Assembly: GCA_002429595.1 (NCBI GenBank)
Contig: DJAM01000086.1
Location: forward strand, 1-64,000
Reading direction: 5' to 3'
DNA: 64,000 bases
Origin: Coxiellaceae bacterium UBA6002
GTDB taxonomy: Bacteria; Pseudomonadota; Gammaproteobacteria; UBA6002
Shown: piece by piece, positions 27,270 through 35,719 of the stretch
Layout: every line of letters starts with the position of its first letter
How positions within the stretch are numbered: the stretch's first letter is position 1
Made by a program: the position numbers and the translations under genes
Notes under the pieces: model-generated
What the model was told of the DNA's origin: nothing
Seen by the model: the letters and a program-made list of their open reading frames with translations, nothing else
The model's database searches: none

Positions 27270-27851
27270 CTATAGAATCATCTTTGGCGCACCAAGTAAA
27301 ACCAGTGAGTAAGTGGTAAACATAGAAATGACTTTTAACCCTATCATAACAATTATAGGTGTCCAATCAAAACCTTTCCATGGCGGCAAACGTTTTCTAA
27401 CGGGTCTTAAGACTGGTTCGGTCAATATATAGATAATCTGGGTTGAAGGATGGTTAGAATAAATTGGTAAAATCCAGCTAATTAAGACCCTAAACAGGAT
27501 TGCAAAGAAGTAAAAATCAAGAAAGCTATTAATAATTAAGAAAATACTCCACAGCATCATTAGGAGCAGATTCGGTACTTGCCAAGCTAAAATAAACAGC
27601 AAGATTAATTTTAGGTTTTCTAATAAAAATAATACTGCTAATAACGCGAAATCCACTTCTCGATAGTTTGGAATGATGCGATGAATGGGGTCTAGAAGTG
27701 GTTGGGTATAACGCAGAATATATTGGCGAATGGGATGATGATGGCCAGTTCCAACAACTTCCAATAGAAATTGAAAAATAACCATATAGATGATTAAGCT
27801 GAAACTAACCGAAATAAAAAAACTCAAGATTGCTTGGATGATACTTAGCAT
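27270..27851 (-). CDS. yggT: YggT family membrane protein
   Basis: A 193-residue inner-membrane protein built of two YggT repeats. Each repeat has hydrophobic helices followed by a conserved turn: PIRQYILRYTQPLLDPIHRIIP in the first and QIIYILTEPVLRPVRKRLPP in the second. The family is linked to osmotic tolerance and cell division and is regularly found next to proC, as here. It is separated from proC by about 137 bp that hold a CCCTCTCCCGC-family repeat. The biochemical role is not established. Confidence 0.88.
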   Translation of the reverse strand: MLSIIQAILSFFISVSFSLIIYMVIFQFLLEVVGTGHHHPIRQYILRYTQPLLDPIHRIIPNYREVDFALLAVLFLLENLKLILLFILAWQVPNLLLMMLWSIFLIINSFLDFYFFAILFRVLISWILPIYSNHPSTQIIYILTEPVLRPVRKRLPPWKGFDWTPIIVMIGLKVISMFTTYSLVLLGAPKMIL

Positions 27852-27875
27852 ATTATTTTCTCTAACATTTTTATT

Positions 27876-27965
27876 CCCTCTCCCGCTTGCGGGAGAGGGC
27901 TAGGGTGAGGGTGCTTCCCGATACCCCCTCACCCCAACTCTCTCCCCCAAGGGGGAGAGGGAGGG
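27876..27965. repeat. Composite inverted repeat of the CCCTCTCCCGC family
   Basis: A perfect 11-bp stem (CCCTCTCCCGC, 27876-27886, with GCGGGAGAGGG, 27889-27899) is followed by GGTGAGGG and its complement CCCCTCACC, then a second hairpin CTCTCCCCC / GGGGGAGAG at the right end. It fills most of the yggT-proC gap. A similar composite is at 57379-57496 in the opposite order. Confidence 0.75.
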
Positions 27966-27988
27966 TTGTTAACTGCAGAAGGTTTCGA

Positions 27989-28813
27989 TCACTTAATCGA
28001 CTGTGCTAGCTGCACTGCTTTATCATGAGCTGCACTTAAGGCTTGATCAACCAGATCTGCCAACTTACCTTGTTCGAAAGCTTTTATAGCTTGCTCAGTA
28101 GTCCCTCCTGGCGAGGTAACTTGACGACGAAGCTCAGAAATTTCTTTGTCGCTTTCAAGGGCCATACGGGCAGCTCCAAGTGCGGTATTCACCGTCAAGA
28201 GTTGCGCCTGATCTTGAGTTAAGCCTTTTTTGGTCGCCCAATCATTTATGTATTCCATAAACAAGAAGAAATAGGCAGGTCCTGATCCCGACAGCGCTGT
28301 GACAATATTCAAGTCGTCCTCTTTGGAGAACCACATGGTTATACCGACCGCCCGTAAGATGGATTCTGCAATAATGCGCTGTTCTTCCGAAACAAACTGA
28401 TTGGCAAATAATCCTGTTACACCACTACGAAGCAAGGCAGGAGTGTTTGGCATAGCCCGGACAATTGGTAAATCAGGACATTCTGTCCATTGCGACATCG
28501 TTTGACAGGTGATACCCGTTACAATAGAAATCACTAAAGGCTTTCTTTGCAGGAACACATCGTTGAGCTCTAAAGCTACGTTCTTTAATTCACTTGGTTT
28601 GACCGCGAACACAATCACATCAGCCTGTACCACAGCTTCTTTATTATCGGGTGTCGTTTTGATTCCAAACGTCTTCTTAAGAGATTCCAGTCGCTCTGAT
28701 AAGGGATTGGTGGCCCAGATAGAATTGGCGGGATAGTTATCGGCTATGAGCCCGCCAATTAAACTTCCCGCCATGTTACCGGCGCCAATAAAGGCTATTG
28801 TGGGTTGATTCAT
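27989..28813 (-). CDS. proC: Pyrroline-5-carboxylate reductase
   Basis: NAD(P)H-dependent last step of proline synthesis; cytoplasmic decamer. The 274-residue protein starts with the Rossmann motif IAFIGAGNMAGSLIGGL (about 5-21). It has VRAMPNTPALLRSGVTGL near 118 and the signature ALSGSGPAYFFLFMEYI near 165. It ends with the dimer helix PGGTTEQAIKAFEQG. Length is normal. It lies 10 bp downstream of pckA on the same strand, so it may share pckA transcripts, and is followed by a repeat and yggT. Confidence 0.95.
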   Translation of the reverse strand: MNQPTIAFIGAGNMAGSLIGGLIADNYPANSIWATNPLSERLESLKKTFGIKTTPDNKEAVVQADVIVFAVKPSELKNVALELNDVFLQRKPLVISIVTGITCQTMSQWTECPDLPIVRAMPNTPALLRSGVTGLFANQFVSEEQRIIAESILRAVGITMWFSKEDDLNIVTALSGSGPAYFFLFMEYINDWATKKGLTQDQAQLLTVNTALGAARMALESDKEISELRRQVTSPGGTTEQAIKAFEQGKLADLVDQALSAAHDKAVQLAQSIK

Positions 28814-28823
28814 TTAAAAACCA

Positions 28824-30374
28824 CTACTCTTTAGGGCCAGCGTTTACGATTTCTTCGCTAACATTAAATTTTCTGAAATTGTTAAGGAACAAATTAATTA
28901 GGATCTTATTTTCTTCATGATAACTGTTGCTATCCGCCCAAGTATTTTGTGGGTTCAACAGGTTTTGATCCACACCTGGAATTTCTTTAGGTATATGGAG
29001 CTCAAATCCAGGTAAAATCTCAGTAGCTACGCCTCTAAGACTGCCATTGAGTATTGCCCGAATAATGGCACGAGTTGTTGGAATCGAGAATCGCTTGCCA
29101 CCTTTACCGTAGCCACCACCGGTCCAGCCGGTATTGACCAGATAAACCTGAGCCCCCGTTTCTTCAATACGTTTCATTAACAAATTCGCATAAACCTGTG
29201 CCGGTCTTGGGAAAAAGGGTGCTCCAAAACAGGTGCTGAATGTCGGTGCCACAGCAGAAGTACTGCCAACTTCAGTACTACCGACATGCGCGGTATAACC
29301 ACTTAAGAAGTGGTAAGCGGCTTGTTCCTTAGTTAACAAGGAAACGGGAGGTAATACCCCGAATAAATCACAAGTTAAGAAAATCACCGCATTGGGAGTT
29401 CCTGCTTTGTTTTCTTTGATTCTCTTTTCAATGAAATCTAAAGGATAGGCTGCTCGAGTATTTTGAGTGAATTTGCTGTCTGAATAGTCTGGCTCAGCCG
29501 TTTGTGGATTCAAAACGACGTTTTCTAATACCGTACCGTAGCGAATGGCATTCCAAATAAGAGGCTCATTTTCCTGAGATAGGTTGATACATTTAGCGTA
29601 ACAACCACCTTCGAAGTTAAAAATTCCCTCTTTGCTCCAACCGTGTTCGTCATCACCAATGAGAAAACGTTCTGGATCTGCTGACAGGGTTGTTTTGCCA
29701 GTACCAGATAAACCGAAAAATAGTGCTACATCGCCGTCGGCACCGGCATTAGCGGCGCAGTGCATAGGTAATACATCATATTCCGGTAAGATATAGTTCA
29801 ACACTGAGAACATGGCTTTTTTCATTTCGCCGGCGTAAAGCGTGCCACAAATCAGAATTCGCTTATCAATCATGTTCAAAATGACAGCGGCATCGCCCTT
29901 AGTATGATCACGAGCTGGATCAGGTATGAAGCTTGGGACGCTTAAGACGGTCCATGGGGATTCGCCATGACCACTAATTTTTTCGCGAATGAATAAATTT
30001 CTTGCAAATAGATTGTGCCAAGCCAACTCTGAAATCACTGTGACTGGAAGGGAATAGCGGGCCTCGGCGCCAACTTGCAGATGAGAGATGAAATGTTCCT
30101 TACCTTCGAGCATTGCTGAAGCCCGAGCCCAAAGACTATCAAAATGAACTTTTTCAAAAGGTTGGTTAATTTGATTCCAATCAACCGTGTCATCGGTCAT
30201 GGCGTCTTTGACGATAAACCGGTCTTTTGGAGAGCGGCCGGTTCTTTTACCCGTGTTCACTGTAAGTGCTTCATCGGCACTTAAAACACCTTCACCGCGT
30301 TCTAATGCTTTATTTATTAATTCTTCGGGAGATAAATCGATACAACAGCGATCAGTGGCAACATCATTCATCAT
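28824..30374 (-). CDS. pckA: Phosphoenolpyruvate carboxykinase (ATP)
   Basis: Converts oxaloacetate to phosphoenolpyruvate in gluconeogenesis. The 516-residue protein has [11 protein letters not shown] near 47, the kinase-1a P-loop [13 protein letters not shown] near 222-234, and the metal site LIGDDEHGW with [11 protein letters not shown] behind it, plus the C-terminal [13 protein letters not shown] adenine loop. The start at 30374 is preferred since AGGAG lies 7 nt upstream; the ATG at 30380 is too close to that site. It is divergent from yqgE over about 110 bp, which should hold both promoters. Its presence with glutamate dehydrogenase suits an amino-acid-based carbon diet (inference). Confidence 0.96.
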   Translation of the reverse strand: MMNDVATDRCCIDLSPEELINKALERGEGVLSADEALTVNTGKRTGRSPKDRFIVKDAMTDDTVDWNQINQPFEKVHFDSLWARASAMLEGKEHFISHLQVGAEARYSLPVTVISELAWHNLFARNLFIREKISGHGESPWTVLSVPSFIPDPARDHTKGDAAVILNMIDKRILICGTLYAGEMKKAMFSVLNYILPEYDVLPMHCAANAGADGDVALFFGLSGTGKTTLSADPERFLIGDDEHGWSKEGIFNFEGGCYAKCINLSQENEPLIWNAIRYGTVLENVVLNPQTAEPDYSDSKFTQNTRAAYPLDFIEKRIKENKAGTPNAVIFLTCDLFGVLPPVSLLTKEQAAYHFLSGYTAHVGSTEVGSTSAVAPTFSTCFGAPFFPRPAQVYANLLMKRIEETGAQVYLVNTGWTGGGYGKGGKRFSIPTTRAIIRAILNGSLRGVATEILPGFELHIPKEIPGVDQNLLNPQNTWADSNSYHEENKILINLFLNNFRKFNVSEEIVNAGPKE

Positions 30375-30491
30375 AACCATACTCCTGCGTTACATAAGGG
30401 GGAATTAAAAAGTGTAAGAATTATTACAGAAATACCTAATTCATGGTATAGACTTATACCATTAACTAGCCAAAGTGAGAAGAGCACAATA

Positions 30492-31052
30492 ATGAGTGAG
30501 ATAAGCTTTAAAAATCGCTTTTTAATCGCGATGCCAACTCTCAATGATCCCTACTTTCATCAAACTGTAACCTTATTATTTGAACATAATGATAAAGGTG
30601 CTATGGGTTTAATTATTAATAAACCGCTTGATATTTCTTTAGGCGAAATTTTACAGCATCTCAATATTCCCTTAACAAATTCTGAGCTCGATAAAGATAA
30701 AGTTTTGCTAGGTGGTCCAGTCGCCGCTGAACAAGGTTTCATCATACATACCCATCCAGAACTTTGCCCCGGAGATATTGTCGATCAAAATCATAAAATT
30801 ACTGTCTCTGCGTCTAAAGAAGTGTTACAGAATATTGTCGAGAAGCAGCCCGACAATATTTTGGTTTGTTTGGGTTATTCTGCTTGGAAGGAAGGACAAC
30901 TAGAACAAGAAATTGCAGATAATGCTTGGATCTTGGCTGATGTTGATCCAGGTGTCTTATTTCAGCTTCCCTTTCAGCAACGTTGGAAGGCGTCTGGTTT
31001 ATTAGTAGGTGTCGATTTTGATCGTCTGTCAGGTGATGTTGGACACGGTTAG
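30492..31052 (+). CDS. yqgE: YqgE/AlgH family protein (UPF0301)
   Basis: A 186-residue cytoplasmic protein of the AlgH family. Signature segments are FLIAMPTLNDPYFHQTVTLL, GAMGLIINKP and VLLGGPVAAEQGF, then ILVCLGYSAWKEGQLEQEI. The family is present in most proteobacteria and is almost always next to ruvX and pyrimidine genes, but its biochemical role is not settled. It is the first gene of the yqgE-ruvX-pyrB-pyrC' operon. Its TAG is directly followed by the ruvX start. Confidence 0.93.
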   Translation: MSEISFKNRFLIAMPTLNDPYFHQTVTLLFEHNDKGAMGLIINKPLDISLGEILQHLNIPLTNSELDKDKVLLGGPVAAEQGFIIHTHPELCPGDIVDQNHKITVSASKEVLQNIVEKQPDNILVCLGYSAWKEGQLEQEIADNAWILADVDPGVLFQLPFQQRWKASGLLVGVDFDRLSGDVGHG

Positions 31053-31475
31053 TTGATACACCATACCTTAATCGCTTTTGATTTTGGCACGAAGAAAATT
31101 GGTGTTGCCGTAGGCCAAATGATTACGCAAACGGCTACACCGGTGGAACATTTAAGCAATTCGCCTGCAATTTGGAACGCGATTTCAAATTTAATGTCAA
31201 AATGGCACCCAAATGCTTTCGTCGTCGGTATCCCGCTTAATATGGATGGTAGTACTCAGCCGATTACGGCCAAGGCCAAAGCATTCGCAAAAGAGTTAGC
31301 AGCGAAGTTCTGCTTACAGGTGTATGAGGTTGATGAACGACTGACGACAGTTGAAGCTAAGCAGATGCTTTATGAGCTTGGTGGTTATAAAGCGCTGCAA
31401 AATATCTCAGTGGATAGTTTTGCGGCTAAATTAATTCTAGAATCATGGATGAGACAGCAGCAACAAGATGAGTAA
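31053..31475 (+). CDS. ruvX: Putative pre-16S rRNA nuclease / Holliday junction resolvase-like protein
   Basis: YqgF/RuvX family (140 residues) with an RNase H-like fold, implicated in final 5' processing of 16S rRNA. Motifs are AFDFGTKKIGVAVG near the start (first catalytic Asp), the FVVGIPLNMDG segment, and the YEVDERLTTVEA motif near 105. The second and later acidic residues needed for catalysis are present. The frame opens with TTG at 31053, directly after the yqgE stop, so translation is probably coupled. It overlaps pyrB by 8 nt. Confidence 0.92.
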   Translation: MIHHTLIAFDFGTKKIGVAVGQMITQTATPVEHLSNSPAIWNAISNLMSKWHPNAFVVGIPLNMDGSTQPITAKAKAFAKELAAKFCLQVYEVDERLTTVEAKQMLYELGGYKALQNISVDSFAAKLILESWMRQQQQDE

Positions 31476-32403
31476 CAAAATGAGGCACTTACTAAATCTT
31501 GAATCACTCAGTAAAACTGAAATTCTAGATATTTTGAAACTTGCTAAACATTTTCATCAACATCCTACGAGCCTTGATAATCGTCAAATTCTTTTTGGAA
31601 AGACAATCATCAATCTTTTCTTTGAGAACAGCACTCGTACCCGCAGCAGTTTTGAAATAGCTGCCAAGCGGCTAGGGGCTGATGTAATCAACTTTAATGT
31701 CGACTCTTCTTCTACAAAGAAAGGAGAAAGCCTACTCGACACTGTTGATAATTTAAGTGCGATGGAAGCTGATCTCTTTATCATTCGACATACTTCAAGT
31801 GGTGCGGCTGAATTTTTGACTAAACATCTAAAGACCCCTGCTTCTATTATTAATGCGGGTGATGGTTGTCATGAACATCCCTCACAAGGCTTGCTCGATT
31901 TATTCGCCATCCAACACTACAAGCAAGATTTTACTAAACTCAAAGTAGCGATTGTTGGTGATATTTTGCATTCCCGAGTCGCTAGATCTCTGATTCATGG
32001 TCTGTCTATCCTAGGAACGCAGCAGATTTGTGTTGTGGGACCCAAAACCCTCGTGCCAAAAGAATTAGTGCGATTAGGCGTTAAGATTTACCATTCTTTA
32101 GCAGATGGTATTGATCAAGCCGATGTCATAGTAATGTTGCGATTACAAAAAGAACGGATGAAGAGTGTTTACTTACCTAGTGAAGCCGAGTTTCGATATT
32201 TATACGGAATCGATTCCCAAAAACTAAAGGCGGCTAAAAAAGATGTCATCTTAATGCACCCTGGTCCCATCAATCGTGGCGTTGAGATTTCAAGTGGTGT
32301 TGCAGATGGACCTAATTCGATCATCTTGAAGCAAGTGACTTTTGGCGTGGCAGTACGGATGGCGATTATGACTCGATTACTTAATCCAGAGGTTTCACTA
32401 TGA
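31468..32403 (+). CDS. pyrB: Aspartate carbamoyltransferase catalytic subunit
   Basis: Forms carbamoyl-aspartate from carbamoyl phosphate and aspartate in pyrimidine synthesis. The 311-residue protein has the carbamoyl-phosphate site FFENSTRTRSSFE at about 51-63, the SSSTKKGES loop near 80, HPSQGLLDL near 135 and the aspartate-side LHPGP-like LMHPGPINRG near 268. No regulatory subunit gene pyrI is nearby. In Pseudomonas-type enzymes PyrB forms a complex with an inactive PyrC', and the gene that follows has exactly that character. The start may be the ATG at 31480 instead. Confidence 0.95.
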   Translation: MSNKMRHLLNLESLSKTEILDILKLAKHFHQHPTSLDNRQILFGKTIINLFFENSTRTRSSFEIAAKRLGADVINFNVDSSSTKKGESLLDTVDNLSAMEADLFIIRHTSSGAAEFLTKHLKTPASIINAGDGCHEHPSQGLLDLFAIQHYKQDFTKLKVAIVGDILHSRVARSLIHGLSILGTQQICVVGPKTLVPKELVRLGVKIYHSLADGIDQADVIVMLRLQKERMKSVYLPSEAEFRYLYGIDSQKLKAAKKDVILMHPGPINRGVEISSGVADGPNSIILKQVTFGVAVRMAIMTRLLNPEVSL

Positions 32404-33686
32404 CAAAGATAGCGATACTTGGCGGTAGAATTGTAGATCCTGCAAACCAAATCGATCAAATCGGAGATTTAACGGTCGCAGCAGGTAAGGTACTTGGTAT
32501 CCAAAAAAAGCTGGAGGACTTTACTCCTGACGTGACCATCGATGCCACCAACTTGATCGTTTGTCCTGGACTAGTCGATCTCAATGCAGATTTATTGATG
32601 ACTCAAATGAGCTCTAGTGAGCGGTTTTGGCAGCAGCGACAACAAGCGTTGCAAGCGGGTATTACCCATATTGCTACCAGTGCCTTCATCGATGATCGTT
32701 CCTTGCAAATTCCAGAAATTGAATATTACGCGAAGTCGCAACCACATCTTGGGAGCATGGCCGATATTAGTTTGATCGGACCGCTGACAGAAAATCTAGA
32801 AGGAACCCGGCTATCAGAGTTACAGCTCCTTGCCAATGCTGGCTGCATAGGTTTTAGCAATGGTGAGCGCTCTATTGTAAATACATTGGTGAAACGCCGT
32901 TGCTATGATTACGCTGCCATGTTAGGTGCGAAGATCTATATCAATCCTGAAGATACTTTTCTAGGCGCTCAAGGAATGATGCACGAAGGTGAAGTCAGCT
33001 TACGCTTAGGAATTTCTGGAATACCGGCGCTTGCTGAGACATTAGCTTTAGCTCAAGAATTATTATTGATAGAAGAAACCGAGGTACCAGCTCATTTTCG
33101 ACACCTTACGAGCGCTAAATCTGTAGCATTGTTAGCGCGTGCAATGCAAGAAGGTCTGAAAGTAACTAGCGATGTGGCCATTCCTCACCTTTACTTAACT
33201 GATATGGATGTTGAACTCGATTCTGGCCTAACGAACGTCAGACCTCCACTTCGGTCAAGCGAGGATTTGCGTGTACTTCGTGATGGCATTAAAGATGGCA
33301 TGATTCAAGTCATCACATCTGACCACGTCTATCGTTCTGCTGTTAAAAAAGATCTTCCTTTCCAAGATGCGCAACCGGGAATAGCTTCTTGGCCAGTATT
33401 GTTACCACTCGTGCTTCGTTTAGTGGAAGAAGCCGATCTGTCACTCAGCGCGGCACTTGCCTGTATCACTCATCATCCTGCCAAAATATTAGGTATCGAT
33501 GCCGGTCATTTATCGGTAGGCGCGAAGGCTAATATCGTTATATTCGATCCCAAAGAAGAGTGGACCTTACAGCAAGAAGAGCTAAATATTTTTGGACACA
33601 ATAATCCGTTCAAAAACTGGTTATTAAAAGGCAAGGTAAAACAGGTTATCAATCACGGTCGGCTTGTGAGTGGCGGTGTGTCGTAA
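32400..33686 (+). CDS. pyrC': Dihydroorotase-like protein, probably inactive PyrC'
   Basis: A 428-residue member of the amidohydrolase/dihydroorotase family, overlapping pyrB by 4 nt. The fold marks are present (CPGLVDLNADLL near 58, HFRHLTSAKSVALL near 238, SDHVYRS near 303, GHLSVGAKANIVIFDP near 372). The zinc-binding HxH after GLVDL is replaced by NAD, and the metal-binding His of the HxED-type segment is Asn (YINPED). Loss of two metal ligand sites argues against dihydroorotase activity. In Pseudomonas such a PyrC' is needed to assemble active PyrB. An active dihydroorotase should be encoded elsewhere. Confidence 0.85.
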   Translation: MTKIAILGGRIVDPANQIDQIGDLTVAAGKVLGIQKKLEDFTPDVTIDATNLIVCPGLVDLNADLLMTQMSSSERFWQQRQQALQAGITHIATSAFIDDRSLQIPEIEYYAKSQPHLGSMADISLIGPLTENLEGTRLSELQLLANAGCIGFSNGERSIVNTLVKRRCYDYAAMLGAKIYINPEDTFLGAQGMMHEGEVSLRLGISGIPALAETLALAQELLLIEETEVPAHFRHLTSAKSVALLARAMQEGLKVTSDVAIPHLYLTDMDVELDSGLTNVRPPLRSSEDLRVLRDGIKDGMIQVITSDHVYRSAVKKDLPFQDAQPGIASWPVLLPLVLRLVEEADLSLSAALACITHHPAKILGIDAGHLSVGAKANIVIFDPKEEWTLQQEELNIFGHNNPFKNWLLKGKVKQVINHGRLVSGGVS

Positions 33687-34048
33687 TTGGGTTGCGAGCT
33701 GGCTAGCTTAGGAATGCGATTTGAGATATCAATTCTCACCTTTGGACCCACACTTTAAAAAAATCATGTTTTTGGTTGGCTTCTTTCCAGCTTTGCTTAG
33801 ATCTAACGGTTTGCACGATGAAAGCAACAAACCCCTGTCACTTTTTTCACTTTCTCTGGATCTGGTAGTGTACTGACACCGACATAAGTAAGGATAATAA
33901 TTAATATGTCGCAGGGAAGTGTGCGCAATGAATATTGGTTTTTATCCTTAAAACCTTGGAAGCAGTAATAGCTTGTTCAACAAATCGCAATTCTTTTGCT
34001 TTTTTATTCAAGGGATAAAATATTTATTCAGGAGGTTTACTGGATAGA
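33687..34048. other. Intergenic gap without a convincing gene
   Basis: 362 bp between the convergent ends of pyrC' and htpX. No reading frame with a start, ribosome-binding site and known family was found. A short minus-strand open stretch ends with a TAG at 33803-33805 (translation includes VSTLPDPEKVKKVTGVCCF). It has no clear start, so it could be a gene remnant or chance. No strong hairpin with a T-run was seen. Confidence 0.5.
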
Positions 34049-35092
34049 TTAGTCTTTGGACTTAAACCCTAAAGCAGCTAATCGTCTCTTAATATTCGGG
34101 TGCGTAGAAAAAAGATCGGACAATGACTGAACCACGCTAATACCAGCTTGCTTAGGATCGTAAATATAAGCTTCGCGCCGAATCGACTCATGAGGGGTCC
34201 TATTGTATTGCGCTTGGTATTTATCGGCATTTTGAACGTGGTCATTTGAGATTTTTAGAAGCGCCGAGGCAAGCGGCTGATTATCTCGCATTAATTCAAC
34301 ACAACCAGCATCAGCCATATACTCTCTAGTGCGGCTCAAATAAAAAATGAGCAAAATAGTAATTATCGGTAACACTATTCTTAAAATCATAATAATCAAA
34401 AACAGATTATTGCGACCATTTCGTTCTTCTCTGTCACGACCACCCCAAATGACACTTCGAAATAGCAAATCAATAACAATGAGTGTAATGTTAGATAACA
34501 CAGCAGCCATTAAAGTTAATTTAATGTCCATATGTCGAATGTGACTCAATTCGTGCGCCATCACTGCCTGTAATTCGGCCCGATTAAGTTTGGTCATCAA
34601 TCCGCTAGTAATTGCGACCATGGACGATTTTTCACTATAGCCTGTTGCAAAAGCATTCATATAATCTGCATCAATCACGTAGACCTTGGGCATGTAGGCT
34701 AAATTAGAGGCGATCTTCATTTCTTCGACGACATTATAAAGCTGTGTTTCTTGTGGCGTTCGTGCAGTGGTAGGAGTGATTTCATGGTATTGCGTACCGA
34801 GCAACATTAAACGATTGTGAAAAACAAATGTCACCCAAATAGCAATCAGTGCAATGCCCGCCAAAATCAAAGTCACCGTCGGAAAAATTTTAAAATGAAT
34901 CAATGCAGAAAAGATTTGTGACAGACTAGCGTGTGGATAACGTTGAGCATTCAAATACAAATCGACGACTAAACCTAAGCCCGCATAAATCAAAATAAAT
35001 GAAACGATAACAAAATACGTACGATGAGTGTTGGTGCGTATTTGCTTTCGCCAGTCGCCAGTTGACTGCTGAAAATTTTTAAGATCGCTCAT
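34049..35092 (-). CDS. htpX: M48 family membrane zinc metalloprotease (HtpX-like)
   Basis: Integral-membrane metalloprotease of protein quality control (347 residues). Two N-terminal membrane helices (about 27-48 and 70-90) precede the zinc motif HELSH in AVMAHELSHIRHMDIKL (about 180-196). Two further helices follow (about 198-215 and 232-250), then the third ligand glutamate in SRTREYMADAGCVEL. The MNAFATG segment is typical of HtpX. It lies 11 bp after lemA, a pairing that is common in proteobacteria. Confidence 0.9.
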   Translation of the reverse strand: MSDLKNFQQSTGDWRKQIRTNTHRTYFVIVSFILIYAGLGLVVDLYLNAQRYPHASLSQIFSALIHFKIFPTVTLILAGIALIAIWVTFVFHNRLMLLGTQYHEITPTTARTPQETQLYNVVEEMKIASNLAYMPKVYVIDADYMNAFATGYSEKSSMVAITSGLMTKLNRAELQAVMAHELSHIRHMDIKLTLMAAVLSNITLIVIDLLFRSVIWGGRDREERNGRNNLFLIIMILRIVLPIITILLIFYLSRTREYMADAGCVELMRDNQPLASALLKISNDHVQNADKYQAQYNRTPHESIRREAYIYDPKQAGISVVQSLSDLFSTHPNIKRRLAALGFKSKD

Positions 35093-35103
35093 CAGCTTAA
35101 ATC

Positions 35104-35685
35104 TTATAACTTAACAGTATATGCTTCTTGCTCAGCTACTGTCTTTTGATCTAATTGCCAATATGGGAAATCAAAATCTAATTTGTTTTTGAACAAGTTC
35201 ACTACCCACGATGCAAAGAATGATTTCTTTTTCGCATTATATTGTTCAATGCTGTCATTTAAAGCTTGCTTAGCATAAGCAAGTTTATTTTCAGTGTTTA
35301 CAATTTCTTCTTGAAGTTGCAGCACGTTTTGATTGGCTTTTAAATCTGGATATTGTTCGAAAACTAAATTTAAGCCGCTCGCAATTTGAGAAATTTTATT
35401 TTCAGCCGCGATTCGTTCTTCTTCATTTCCCTGCGCATGTGCTGCTTGTGCTTGGTTACGTAGAGCTACCACATCTTTTAACGTAGTCTGCTCATAGTCC
35501 ATATATTTTTTGACCACATTAATTAAGGATTCAAAAACCTTAAAGCGCCGATCTAATTGGATATCAATTTGCTTTTGGTTATTTTTTATTGCTTCGATCA
35601 TCGCAATTAAGCGGTTATATGTGGCAATGGTATAGATAACAAATAAAGCAGCAAGGAATAAAATGATTGCAATAAGTCGTGACAT
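35104..35685 (-). CDS. lemA: LemA family protein
   Basis: A 193-residue membrane-anchored helical protein. An N-terminal transmembrane helix (about 4-22) is followed by YNRLIAMIEAIKNNQKQIDIQLDRRFKVFESLINVVKKYMDYE, the hallmark of the LemA core. A coiled-coil then runs to about 150, and the conserved YNAKKKSF-type sequence gives way to FPYWQLDQKTVAEQEAY. The function is not defined. It is encoded immediately upstream of the membrane protease htpX, which suggests a joint role in envelope maintenance. Confidence 0.9.
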   Translation of the reverse strand: MSRLIAIILFLAALFVIYTIATYNRLIAMIEAIKNNQKQIDIQLDRRFKVFESLINVVKKYMDYEQTTLKDVVALRNQAQAAHAQGNEEERIAAENKISQIASGLNLVFEQYPDLKANQNVLQLQEEIVNTENKLAYAKQALNDSIEQYNAKKKSFFASWVVNLFKNKLDFDFPYWQLDQKTVAEQEAYTVKL

Positions 35686-35719
35686 TTTTAGTCTCCTGAT
35701 AAATCCTATCTATATTATA

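Noticed and set aside
33700..33830. Gene remnant on the minus strand in the pyrC'-htpX gap
   Set aside because: The open stretch is about 45 codons without a start or known motif, so chance cannot be excluded.
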